From NCBI GenBank assembly GCA_028023455.1, contig JAQFVV010000031.1, forward strand, positions 5,994,926-6,058,925: 64,000 bases of DNA. Reading direction: 5' to 3'. The notes beneath the pieces were generated by a model. That model searched no databases. It worked only from the letters and a program-made list of their open reading frames with translations, and was not told the origin of the DNA. How positions within the stretch are numbered: the first letter of the stretch is position 1; the number at the start of each line of letters is the position of its first letter. Made by a program: the position numbers and the translations under genes. Positions 24,503 through 38,120 of the stretch are shown here, in pieces. Origin of the DNA: Epiperipatus broadwayi (lineage: Eukaryota > Onychophora > Udeonychophora > Euonychophora > Peripatidae).

Positions 24503-27500
24503 GAAATATCTAGACTATTTGTAATGGAATGTAAATATCTATATAATGTCATGCCCTTATTTAATAGCCTGCAGATTTGAGCAGCATTTGTTATGGAATA
24601 TATTAATCTAGATAAAATCCATTTCCTTACTACTTCTCATCGGGGCAGTCATTTGTAATGGAGCAATTGTTTTAAATCTATTACCAATAACTATATAAGC
24701 AGTTTTATATCCCAATAAGGCAAACCACTCTGCACCTAACAGTTTAATCTCTATTCATTTATTTTTCATATATGTATATATGTATATCTGGGCACCACTA
24801 GGCTATCTAAACCTAGATAAAGTTACATTGGATACCTACTTATACTCATACCTGGTTTTAACATCAGTTGGTACATTATTAATAATAGTGTGTAAGATTT
24901 TCCATTTCATAACAATATCGTGCACACTTGTATTAATAGGAAAATATCCTCATTACTCTCTAGTTGTGCAAATAAATTCAGATAAATTATCATATAGATC
25001 ACTTCTAAGAGTTTAACATCAAAACTACCTTTATAAGAACTCATATTTTATAATTTAATGGTAAAACTCTTTCAAATTTATATTTAATAATATTAAAAGT
25101 ATCACTAGCTCATATTTACTACTATAGATTATCGATGGTAATTCATTAAATCTTTGGAGATCTCTTATGATGGCTCACAAATAACAAACAAATTGAGAAC
25201 CATTATTTACATATGGCCATTAAACATATTTATTAGACTATTTATTAATTAATAAGATAATGATGATGATGATAGTAATAGCAATGATACTTCCAACCAC
25301 AGCTTTATGTCTAACTCACAACATGAATCTTATCTTTCATCGATCAATAATTATTTACCAAAATATTATATTTAAATTATGTTTTATAACTGAAATCCAT
25401 CAGTGATGATGATTGATTACACTAACCTCACATGACAATAATGAACTCTAAGAAATATATAAGCCTCTTTTAGTAAAAACAAATTAAATTTTATCATGGA
25501 TTAATCATCAGTATACAAGTAGAAAATTTACATAATTAGTAATAAAATTAGTAACATTCAAATAATAATACCCCCCCCCCGTTACCCCTTAATGAAACTT
25601 AAACTCACTAGTTAATATTATATAGCATGATATGTGTATGTTCATAACTCTAGTGGTTCCATAGAAATCTTATGTCACATAAACATTTTAATTTTGAAAT
25701 AAACATCTGATACATGCACATACTCACATATTGCATATAAACATACATTTTATGCACGTAATCTAAAATGACAATAATCAAGAAATAGGAAGAGAAAAAT
25801 TAAGTGGATTATAAAGATAAGAATATCTAAAAAAATCGGTTTCAAATTATTTATCTCAAGTTCAATTAATCTAGGATACTAAGTACTTTAAAATTTATTT
25901 CTCATGATACCAAATTTCTACCCTTATTGATTTGTACATCTCTATTCAACATGGATTTATGTAGGCATATTTATACCACTAGATGTATGTGTATATGTCA
26001 TTTCCCATTATCAATAAATTTTGTATTTAACCTTTATATATAATATGAATAAACATATTTTTCATGAAGCCCAATTAACACATAATAAAACATTTTATAT
26101 AAAAAATACATAACAAAGCAAAACTCTCCATACAGTAGTGCCATCTTGTGACAATTATGTGCTAGTATGAGATAGTGATCATGTGATGTTTAGTGGTTTA
26201 AAAAATACATACATAAATGGTTTCATGTAATGGTAATCATTGATAGAATCAATTCATCATTATTGAAAAACTCTTTCTAATAATTGATTCTTGTTTTAAT
26301 AGTTAGAGAGAAAGATAAATGGATTTATTTTAAAAAAACTGTTAATAGTCATTGAAAAAACAAAAATAAAATTAATATTACCAAGTTCTTTTTTTATTTT
26401 TGATGTAGAGACTGTTTCAGTGAGTTTGATGAATTCCATTTTGAAGTCAGTTTGTTTAAGGTTAAGAATTTGAATTCAGCCACATATCAATGTTTAACAT
26501 GGGTAGATTTATAAAACTACAGTGGTTTACTGGAAAAGTTCTATTTTAGGCTTGGACTTGTAATTCTTCCTTCTATTTTACTGTGATGATGATGATGCTG
26601 TGACATAAATTGCATTTCTTTAAGGACCAAAATTGCATTTCTTTAAGGTCAATTTTAATATTGTGATGGTTTCTTCTTTTTTTTCTTCTCCTCTGGATTG
26701 GTTACTTCTATACATAAATGGATAATTTCTGCTGTTAATATATTTTTAGCTTTTTTACAGCATGATTGTTTTGATTTCAGCAATAGAATTGATGAAGAAA
26801 TAACAAGGTTTGATGTCTTCAGACTTTGGAGATCAGCCATGGGATGCTATTTGTTAATTTCCTTTTAGATTTTTAACTCTTCCAATGTGCATAGAGTTTT
26901 TTGGATCAACCGGTGGAACTGTTCAACAAAATATCTTTCTACCCCTCCATTTAGTTATTGAAACACCTGGTTATTTATAAAATATACTTCGTTAGTGCAG
27001 CTGCAATACAAACATCTTTAATCCTTACATTTTTTTAAAAAAAATGTTATTTAGTATGATCTCTTTGGTCTTTATTCTATTTTTAAGTGATCTAAAGTAA
27101 TCAACAGTTCTTAATTTTAGAAACTGTTTACTAATGAGTAATTTTTCTTCAATTCCAATTTTCTTACACTACAGTTAAGATAAAATTTATTTTATCATCC
27201 TCAAGTCTTTTTTTAAACACTAGATTGAGGTATTTCTTAGTTGTAACATCTTTTTTAAATATAGATCAAAATATGGACTTAAATAATATATCAGAAAAAA
27301 ACAATTTTTACACAGAAAATACAAAATTATTTAAAATTCTTTTAACATATCTGTAAATGTTCAAGTTTTACTGTTTGTACACACACTTATATAAAACTTG
27401 ACTCCATAAAGTAATCTAAACAATTTGAAAGCTATAGATTATTAATATCATTAGTATTAAATTAAAGTCATAGAATAAATTAGTAATGACAAAGTATTAT

Positions 27501-27670
27501 AAAATATATTATTATGAAAGAATAAAATTATAATTTGTTAGATATAAGTTGAAATATGAAAAGTTAATAAGTACACTTAGAAAAGTAATACTGTATAAAA
27601 TTTGTCTACAGAAAACTATTTACATATTCTTAATATTTTTAATTCTTAAATATAACTATTAAGCTATTCA
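24503..27670. other. AT-rich DNA with one family R copy
   Basis: No gene recognised. A poly-C run lies near 25571-25580. Near 26610-26650 the string AATTGCATTTCTTTAAGG is tandemly duplicated. ORFs at 24780-25016 and 26655-26840 show no domain. Confidence 0.4.
26116..26199 (-). repeat. Family R interspersed repeat, copy 2
   Basis: Reverse complement of the family seen at 19121 and 28481. It carries, on the minus strand, CACTAAACATCACATGATCA, then CATAATTG and ends near GGAGAGTTTTGC. Confidence 0.8.
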
Positions 27671-30733
<3,063 letters not shown>

Positions 30734-30741
30734 ATCTAGCA
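30734..30741. repeat. 8-bp target site duplication (left) of hAT element
   Basis: ATCTAGCA here is repeated at 34034-34041 directly outside the other inverted terminus; eight bases is the hAT superfamily hallmark. Confidence 0.9.
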
Positions 30742-30973
30742 CAGGGGTCCCCAACCTTTTTGCACTTAAGAGCACATTCCATAATACCGGCCAGGTAGCG
30801 GGCACCATTTATTTTTTCATCTAGGTGGCGGGCACCATTTATTTTTTATCTGGACATAATTGCTGAGATATTCTTGACTTCGTTTACGGAGAAGCCACAG
30901 TTCATCACATCACATCACATGTAAATTTATAGTTGGATATTGTTAATAAAAAAAAAAAAAAAGTGAAGGAAGA

Positions 30974-32074
30974 TTGCAAGAATTAGAAGAAGAACTATCT
31001 TATATTAAATGGGACATTATTGGACTTTGTGAAGTTAGAAGAAAAGGAGAAGAAACAATTGATTTAAAAAGTGGACATATACTCTATTATAAAGGCACAC
31101 ATAATGGAAATACAAGTGGAGTAGGATTCATTATAAATAAAAAGTGGAAGAACAATATTGTGGAGATTGATGGTGTATTGGACAGAGTGGCAAGATTAGT
31201 TATACAACATAATAGCAGATACCAAATGCAGATAATTCAGATTTATGCCCCAACAAGTTCTCATAGTGATGAAGTAGTAGAAGAATTTTATATGGATGTA
31301 CAAAAGGCTTTTGATCAGAGTAAACAACATTTTAAAATTGTTGTGGGAGACTTTAATGCTAGAACTGGTAGACAAATGAAAGATGAAATTGCTATAGGTA
31401 ATTTTAGTTATGGTAATAGAAATGAGAGAGGACATAGACTTGTGGAGTTTGCAGAAAAAGAAAAACTTTATATTATGAATTCATTTTTTGAGAAAAATGT
31501 TAAAAGGAAATGGACATGGAAGCATCCAAATGAAGGTACAGCAGAATTGGATTATATTTTGACTAACAGAAAATACATATTTCAAGATTGTAATGTTTTT
31601 AATAAATTTAACACAGGAAGTGATCATCGATTAGTAAGGTGTAAGTTACGTGTTAATGTAAAACTAGAGAGACAAAAATTATTAAGAAAAACAATATTTA
31701 CAGTTGATATTCCTAATCTTCAGAAACATTCTACTGAATTTAAATTAGAACTTACAAATAGGTTTCAAGTGTTAGGAGATTTTGAACATGATTCAGATTT
31801 GAATGAAATTAATATGAAAATAACTGATACACTTTTAAAAACTGCAACAAACATAGCTGGTAGAAAAAAGCTGCAATTGACTAATAAAATTTCTACTGAG
31901 ACTAGAGAATTTATGAAGAAAAGCAGAAATATGAAGATATACAAAAATGATGTATTAAAAAGAATTGAATATCTCGAATTTTGTAAAATGGTACAGAAAA
32001 GAGTTGAAAATGATATAAGAAAGTATAATTGTGAAATAGCAAGGAAAGCTGTAGAAGAAAATAAAAGTCTCTAA
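30974..32074 (+). pseudogene. RTE LINE endonuclease region (N-terminal part of polyprotein)
   Basis: The frame is open from 30959 and the first residues belong to an already truncated protein, so the start is not real. Residues are counted here from the Leu codon TTG at 30974. The AP-like endonuclease shows GLCEVRRKGE (about 16-25, catalytic Glu), YAPTSSHSDE (about 91-100), VVGDFNARTG (about 122-131, Asp/Asn of the active site), LDYILTNRK near 192-200 and GSDHRLVRC near 215-223 (catalytic Asp-His). Such endonucleases nick DNA at the insertion site for target-primed reverse transcription. The N-terminal strand with the conserved Asn is missing through 5' truncation. The frame ends at TAA 32072-32074, but the same frame continues immediately, so this is a single nonsense change rather than the natural end. 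Hits to this family are often labelled craniofacial development protein 2-like. Confidence 0.92.
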
Positions 32075-32164
32075 AATGTTAAACAACATTTTGGTATTGG
32101 TAGGAAATTTATATCTGCAATAAGAAAAAAAGATGGAATTATTACTAAAAAGAGAGATGACATC

Positions 32165-32860
32165 ATGAAATTGGTAGAAGATTTTTATCAAGAATTATAT
32201 AGTAATAAAGAACAAGTACCTCCTATATCTATTACATCTTCCGAATTGCCCAGAATTTTAAATGAAGAAGTGAGACATGCAATTAAGTGTATGAAGAAAG
32301 GAAAGGCTCCAGGAAATGATGGAATTATAATTGATATATTAAAAGAAGCAGGTGAAGAAATAGAAACAATTTTAGCAAAGTTATATACCAAATGTCTAAA
32401 TGATAAGGATGTACCGGAAGATTGGAAGAATGCAGTAATAATATTAATATTTAAAAAAGGTGATAAAGAAGATATTAGAAATTACAGACCTATCAGCCTT
32501 TTATCAGTTTTATATAAAATTTTTATCAAGATAATTACAACTCGTCTGCAGAGAACTTTGGATTTCCACCAACCAAGAGAACAAGCTGGATTTAAAAGTG
32601 GTTTTAGTACAATAGATCATATCCAGGTATTGAGAGAAGTCATAGAAAGGACAAATGAATATGAGTTGTCATTATGTTTTGGATTTGTAGATTATGAAAA
32701 GGCATTCGATTCTATACACATTTCTTCAGTGATTAAAGCATTGGATCATCAAGATATAGATCCAGGATATTGTCATATTTTAAACAATATTTATAAAAAT
32801 CAACAGCAACACTTAGATTACATAATGATACTGGAAAAATCAACATTGAGAAAGGTGTAA
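32165..32860 (+). pseudogene. RTE LINE reverse transcriptase, first part
   Basis: In the same frame as the endonuclease; coding similarity is continuous from 32075, so the Met at 32165 is not a genuine start. Reverse transcriptase blocks are in the expected order: KKGKAPGNDGI (about 43-53), IRNYRPISLLSVLYKI near 103-118, REQAGFKSGFSTIDHIQV near 136-153, and the catalytic block GFVDYEKAFDSI near 172-183 with the first catalytic Asp. From about 32800 (A-run in AAAAATCAAC) the frame is wrong: the expected KGVRQGDSISPKLF lies in another frame, so a small indel (one base lost or two gained) shifts it and a TAA closes the frame at 32860. Confidence 0.92.
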
Positions 32861-32898
32861 GACAAGGTGACTCCATATCTCCAAAACTCTTTACAGCA

Positions 32899-33744
32899 AT
32901 GCTGCAAGAAGTATTTTGTGGATTAAAATGGGAAACTAAAGGAGTGAAAGTAAATGGAGAGTATTTAAGTCATTTAGATTTTGCAGATGATGTACTTGTT
33001 TTTGCAAATAATGCTTCAGAGCTGCAGGAAATGTTGCAGGAGTTAGCAGATGAAAGTAGAAAAGTAGGACTAAAGATAAATGTTAAAAAGACTAAAGTAA
33101 TGTTTAATCGATTTGCTCAAAATATGAAAATAAAGATTGATTATGAAGAATTAGAAGAAGTTAACAGTTACAAATACCTTGGTCAGATTATTAATATAGA
33201 TGAAAACATAATGGAGGAAATTAATCACAGAATTAAACTTGGTTGGAGTGCTTTTCGTAGAAATAACTTGATACTAAAAGGAAATATGCCTATGTGTTTG
33301 AAAAGGATGGTTTTTAACAAATGTGTTTTACCAGTTCTTACTTATGGATCTGAGACTTGGACACTTAATAGAAGAGCAATACAGAGACTTCAGACCACTC
33401 AAAGGAGTATGGAGAGATGTATGTTGGGAGTAACAAGAAGAGATCGAAAATGCAATGTATGGGTAAGACAACAAACAGGTGTTACTGACCTTATTGAAAA
33501 AATTAAAAGATTGAAATGGAGTTGGGCTGGACATATTGCTAGAAGAGATGATAATAGATGGACAATGGAAATTTTAAACTGGATTCCAAGAGATTGTAAA
33601 AGACCCAGAAAGAGACCACATGTGAGATGGATGGATGAAATAAGAAAATGTGCAGGGGTGTTGTGGAGAAGAGAAGCTAAAGATCAGAGAAGATGGATTA
33701 AACTTGGAGAGACCTTCATCCTGCAGTGGATTGATAATGGTTGA
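32899..33744 (+). pseudogene. RTE LINE reverse transcriptase C-terminal part
   Basis: Continues the polyprotein in the shifted frame; similarity begins near 32800 with VRQGDSISPKLF just upstream of the Met at 32899. It shows LDFADDVLVFANN (about 26-38, the catalytic Asp pair), LKINVKKTKVMFN near 58-70 and VNSYKYLGQII near 88-98. The C-terminal domain follows, with LTYGSETWTLNRRAIQRLQ near 148-166 and WAGHIARRDDNRW near 210-222. The stop at 33742-33744 lies in the start of the TGATGA tail, which is the natural end for this clade. With the upstream stop and the frameshift repaired in principle, the element would still lack its 5' end, so this copy is not autonomous. Confidence 0.92.
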
Positions 33745-34033
33745 TGATGATGATGATGATGATGATTGTTAATAATACACATAATGTACAAAAAATACTT
33801 ATTTCAAAAATTAAATTTTAATATATAATTGATGTTTATATTTTTACGCTGTAAAAGTATAGTATGCCTACAATTTGATTACAGTATAATACACTAATTC
33901 ATAAAAAAAATTCAAAAATTAAATTTATTTGTATCAGATAAATAATTTTTTATCGTGTTCAGATAGCGGCGGGCACACATAAAATGGTCTGCGGGCACCA
34001 TGTTGCCCGTGGGCATAGGGTTGGGGACCCCTG

Positions 34034-34041
34034 ATCTAGCA
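34034..34041. repeat. 8-bp target site duplication (right) of hAT element
   Basis: ATCTAGCA, an exact copy of 30734-30741. Confidence 0.9.
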
Positions 34042-34696
34042 CCAAACGTTTAATTGGTATCGATTGGATGACTTTACAATCCAGGATCTGATAATCTACT
34101 ACTGAATCAAAACATGTAGATACTTTATTAAATTATTAATATGTCTGATAGAGTGGAAGATTGTAGCCTAACAGATCAATTCTAAATCCATTCCATTTCC
34201 AATATTTGCAGAGCTTAAACTTATGAACTCTCAAGCAATGAAGCCATTAGAGTATTTACTTTTTACATATTTGGTAATGGTATTACTAACAAAAATTTAA
34301 TTGAAACTTTGTTAGGTTAGATTTTTTATACATCTGAAGCATGATTGCAACAAAAAACAGTAATAATAATATCAATGTAAGTCGATACTCCCAAGAAAGG
34401 CTATGAATATGGGGATTAAAGTTCCATGAAAGCACAGCCTAATAATTCTTATAATATTGAAGTTCACCTGTTTGCACAAAGTGCAATTTATAATTTACTA
34501 CTCAAAGGTGAAGTAAAAATAAGGATTTTATTTTAACTAGATTAATGCATGTTTTGAAGAATTGAATATTGTACATATCCTTCTTAAATTTAGAATTCTG
34601 AAGTTGGATCTTTCCTATTATCTATAATTTTGGAAATGCAATGTCACATTCTCTTTATATATTACTTAAATTGTAATTAGATATGTTTATATATTA
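34042..34696. other. AT-rich DNA, nothing recognised
   Basis: No coding or repeat feature identified, apart from a local duplication of TATATTACTTAAA at about 34655 and 34690. Confidence 0.4.
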
Positions 34697-34990
34697 CTTA
34701 AACTGTAAAACCATTGGTGGAACATTTTTCAATGAAATGGATGGATGAATAGTTGGAAGGGTAAAAAGATTGAAGCCCGTCTATTAATGCTTGAGGAATT
34801 GCTACCTTAATATAAACTAAGCACTGATTGTATATATGTGTGGTTATTATGATTTGACCCAACTCATAAATGGCTGTTTTTGCCCAAATTATGTATATAG
34901 GGATTATGTATCGTTTCACATGTATGTGGTCACGTGTATTGGTTGTGTAAACCGGATTGGATAAAGTTATAGTCTAAAAAATTCTGAGTT
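34697..34990 (+). mobile_element. Family P repeat, copy P2 (diverged half unit)
   Basis: Matches the spacer and right half of family P. AAAAAGATTGAAGCC and TATAAACTAAGCACTGATTG correspond to the spacer seen in the 42.7-43.1 kb copy; TGTATGTGGTCACGTGTAT and the end CTGAGTTCAAT match the family's arm. The ribozyme core is lost (CTCATAA in place of CTGATGA). Confidence 0.7.
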
Positions 34991-35261
34991 CAATTTTTTC
35001 TAATTAAGTATGTAGACAATATCCAGTATAAACATATTAGATATTGTTTTAGAATTACTTTATTTAAATGGTCAATGTTTTGTATATTTAATTATATTAT
35101 TTATGCTTTCAACTTGGTAGATAAATCAATATGTTCGTTTTATTAAAACAACAATTGATTCTTTAGAACTATTACATAATATTGAATCATTTCAATTTTA
35201 AGCAAAAAACTTAATTTTAGATATAAAATATAGTAGCAATTTAACACATAAAAAAACTTAG

Positions 35262-35274
35262 TTTATAAAACTAA
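35262..35274. repeat. 13-bp target site duplication (left) of P3
   Basis: TTTATAAAACTAA, repeated exactly at 36008-36020. Confidence 0.9.
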
Positions 35275-35417
35275 TAACTGAAACACAGGCTTATTATATA
35301 CCTAGTGTCTATATATGTAATATAGGGTATATGAGCACAGACTTTCAGATGACCCATCACTCTCCACTCCATCTAATATCACTGATACACGAAAGCACGT
35401 ATATGCTGAAAAGATAA

Positions 35418-35476
35418 ATAATCACCAATATACGTATTTCATGCTAAACCAGCAATCATCAGTTGGTCCAGATTAT
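35418..35476 (-). ncRNA. Hammerhead ribozyme (type I), P3 minus-strand copy
   Basis: Reading the minus strand from 35476: ATAATC, TGG bulge, ACCAA, core CTGATGA (35462-35456), stem-loop II TTGCTGGTTTAGCAT, core GAAA, a two-pair stem III closed by ACGU, then UA at the predicted cleavage site, followed by TTGGT and GATTAT. Both stem I helices (5 bp and 6 bp) close perfectly. It is sequence-identical to the plus-strand copy at 35856-35914. Stem II has four pairs with a U-U mismatch at its base. Confidence 0.85.
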
Positions 35477-35855
35477 CATCTCCCACACATATATACCATA
35501 AGTGCTCAGACATATATCAAGATAGACAATCTTCCTATTTTAATGGACAGGCTCCAATCTACTACACCCTCTAACTCTCCAACCATCCATCCAATTGAAA
35601 ATCTGATGATGGAATGCTCAAAGGCCACCTTAAGGCCGAGATCCCCGTCACACCCATGTTGACCTAAAGTCAATCTGAACCCCACATGTACAGGACATAA
35701 TCCATTTAATACATGTGCAAGGATGGGCAGACATCTCTACAATGTAATAACTGAAACACAGACTTATTATATACCTAGTGTCTATATACGTAATATAGGG
35801 TATATGAGCACAGATTTTCAGATGACCCATCACTCTCCACTATGTGTGGGAGATG

Positions 35856-35914
35856 ATAATCTGGACCAACTGATGATTGCTGGTTTAGCATGAAATACGT
35901 ATATTGGTGATTAT
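35856..35914 (+). ncRNA. Hammerhead ribozyme (type I), P3 plus-strand copy
   Basis: Distal stem I ATAATC (35856-35861) pairs with GATTAT (35909-35914). Proximal stem I ACCAA (35865-35869) pairs with TTGGT (35904-35908). Core CTGATGA is 35870-35876, stem II is TGCT/AGCA around GGTTT, GAAA is 35892-35895, and stem III is A-U plus U-A closed by ACGU. Cleavage would follow A35903 (triplet AUA, which obeys the NUH rule). The tiny stem III is as in newt satellite, Penelope-like and retrozyme hammerheads, which usually work as dimers. Confidence 0.85.
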
Positions 35915-36007
35915 TTATCTTTTCAGCATATATGTGCTTGAGTGTATCAGTGATATTAGATAGAGTGGAGAGTGATGGGTCATCTGAAAGTCTGTGCTCA
36001 TATATCC

Positions 36008-36020
36008 TTTATAAAACTAA
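36008..36020. repeat. 13-bp target site duplication (right) of P3
   Basis: TTTATAAAACTAA, an exact match to 35262-35274. Confidence 0.9.
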
Positions 36021-37451
36021 GTAAAATGTGATCTATTAGCACAGTACTTTTTCATGTTTCCAAATGTAATCTTTTATAATGTGAGTATTCCAGGTTTTTG
36101 GTACCTCTCTTTCTTGTATTTACATTTGTCAGTAAAACATTTATTCCTTGTTGTTATGTCAAATGATCAAGGTTTCTTGGAAAGTGATATAAGAGGCTAA
36201 GCAGATCATTATTATACCAAAGCTTGTTAAAATTTGACAGTGTGTTTTCTCCTAATATGGAATAGTTATTTGTAATGTTTTTCAGTTTTCCAAGAAAAAG
36301 TTTTTATAACTAAAACAAATGAATTATAAACAGTCAAAAATATCTGCTTCATTTGTTTCTGCCCATACTTTTGTCAGTTTACATAATATATTTTCAAAAG
36401 ACAAATTGTTTTGGTTCAAAATATTTCTGTATTATTTTAATGGGTTCAGCTGTATATTTAATTATGTTAAACTGACTATCTCAGCCAACTAAAATGGATT
36501 AATTATATTTTGCCTCTTAATTACAAATATCATTTCTCAAAGACTAATTGTTTTTTTTAATCAGTGATAACATTTGGCTCTTGTATATCAAATTTTTTAA
36601 AAATCAAGAATATGGCTGATCGGTGAAGAAAATTCACCATCTTTAGATATGTACAATTATTCATTAATGTTCACAATACTTTATTATTTACAGAAGAGAG
36701 AAATTGCCACATAATTTCCTTGCATATTAGTGTAAGAACCAATTAAAATTCAAACTGTATTTTTTGCTTCTGTATATAAAAATACTTCAAATGCTATTTA
36801 TTTGAAATGAATTTTTATGAAACTGTTTATATGGAAGACCTCTGAATTTATTGCAGAATACAATAAGATTGATCCTAGAAAGAATAACATGTTTCTATGC
36901 TTAATCAAATATATGTTTTAGTCCAGAGAAATATCTATTTATTTCTTCAACATGAAAATTAGCAATATAGAAGTTACTTATGAAAAGTTTATGTGTATAA
37001 TGAGGTTACTCAATTTATTTTGGTTAAAACATTTAAGATATAATAAATTTTCTCTAATGTTACTGTCAAATATCCCACTTTTGTTATCTTGTATAGTGTC
37101 ATGTAATATAATATCTTGCTATTTTGTTAAATTGCAATGGGTACCAAATCAGGGTAGAGAAGAAGTTGTATTGTTAAAAGATATGTTCACAAAAAATCAA
37201 TAAAGACATTTTCTTAGGAGTAAATGATTGGAAACTGTCCGGTCTTATTATATATTTTTATTTTTTTATTTTTAAGAAAATGGCCACAAAATAAAATATT
37301 ATCAAACTTATCAACATTAAATTTAAAAATTTTAATTTGAAAAAATCAAAAGTACACAACTAGTAAAATTAATATTGGAATTAAAAAAAATTCAAACTAT
37401 TTAAAAGGTTCTTCAATTTATATTTCTCAATAACAAACAGACAATAATTTT
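36021..37451. other. AT-rich DNA, nothing recognised
   Basis: No feature supported. An ORF at 36952-37203 (83 codons) is hydrophobic but matches nothing I recognise. Confidence 0.4.
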
Positions 37452-38112
37452 CATCATCATCAACAATTATCAATCCACTGCAGGATGAAGGTCTCTCCAA
37501 GTTCAATTTATCTTCTCTGATCTTTAGCTTCTCCTCTCCACATGACCCCTGCACACTTTCTCATTTTGTCCATCCATGTCACATGTGGTCTTTTTCTGGA
37601 TCTTTTATAATCTCTTGGAATCCAGTTTAAGATTTCAATTGTCCTTTTATTATCATATCTTCTAGCAATATGTACAGCTCCACTCCCTTTCAGTCTTTTA
37701 ATTTTTTCAATGAGGTCAGTGCTACCTCTTTGTTCTCTTGCCTATATATTCCATTTTTGATTTCTTCTTGTTACTCCTAACAAGCATCTCTCCAAACTTT
37801 TTGAGTTGTCTGAAGGCTCTGTATTGCTTTTCTATTAAGTGTCCAAGTCTCAAATCCCTAAGCAAGAACTGGTAAACAACAATTATTAAAAACCTTCCTT
37901 TTCAAACACATAGGAATATTTCCTTTTAGTATCAACTTATTTCCACCAAAATCACTTCAACCAAGTTTAATTCTATGATTAATTTCATCCATTATATTTT
38001 CCTCTGAATTAATAATCTGACCCAGGTATTTGTAATTGTTAACATTTTGTAACTCATCATAATCAATCTTTATTTTCATATTTTGAGAAAATGCATTGAA
38101 CATTATTTTAAC
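37452..38112 (-). pseudogene. RTE reverse transcriptase C-terminal relic (copy 2)
   Basis: Minus-strand translation contains VKIMFNAFSQNMKIKIDYDE, then VNNYKYLGQIINSEENIMDE and INHRIKLG, equivalent to residues after the FADD block of copy 3. Further towards 37452 come broken pieces of the C-terminal domain, including the equivalent of WMDEMRKCAG. Stops and indels interrupt it. It is separated from its upstream half by the family P insertion at 38121-38765. Confidence 0.88.
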
Positions 38113-38120
38113 CCTTTTAA

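Larger units (their letters stand above)
30950..33764 (+). mobile_element. RTE-clade LINE (copy 3), 5'-truncated, young
   Basis: About 2.8 kb, flanked by a perfect 11-bp direct repeat ATTGTTAATAA (30939-30949 and 33765-33775). It ends in a TGATGATGA tandem tail (33741-33764), typical of RTE-type LINEs. It encodes an apurinic-like endonuclease followed by reverse transcriptase in one long frame that is broken only by one stop codon (32072-32074) and one frameshift near 32800. The 5' end is truncated inside the endonuclease. It inserted into a hAT element. Three other copies lie at 18.1-20.6, 37.5-39.9 and 60.7-61.0 kb. Confidence 0.95.
30742..34033. mobile_element. hAT-type non-autonomous element containing a nested RTE LINE
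   Basis: The left end is CAGGGGTCCCCAACC (30742-30756) and the right end is its exact reverse complement at 34019-34033. Both are bounded by the 8-bp duplication ATCTAGCA. Removing the nested LINE (30950-33764) and one copy of the LINE's target repeat leaves roughly 466 bp of hAT sequence without a transposase ORF, so it is a MITE-like derivative. A GCGGGCACCATTTATTTTT unit is tandemly repeated near 30798-30848 and related GGGCACC strings recur at the right end. CAGGGGTCCCCAACC-type termini are familiar from hAT elements in several animal genomes. Confidence 0.92.
35275..36007. mobile_element. Family P element, copy P3: direct plus inverted units with 13-bp TSD
   Basis: The 733-bp insert is bounded by the perfect 13-bp repeat TTTATAAAACTAA. 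Inside, a block of about 96 bp starting TAACTGAAACACAG (35275) recurs at 35750 (period about 475 bp), nearly unchanged. From 35841 the sequence switches to an inverted copy of 35350-35490 running to the end. It thus looks like more than one unit of a tandem array joined to an inverted partial unit. No ORF of note. It carries two hammerhead ribozyme motifs on opposite strands. Variable-length direct repeats and tandem/inverted packing are typical of retroposition of tandem or circular RNA templates and of Penelope-like elements. Confidence 0.85.

Noticed and set aside
34850-34910. Working ribozyme in family P copy P2
   Set aside because: The core reads CTCATAA and the GAAA box is missing; only the surrounding family similarity remains.
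36952-37203. Hydrophobic ORF as a membrane protein gene
   Set aside because: Short, no family match, and AT-rich codons give hydrophobic residues by chance.
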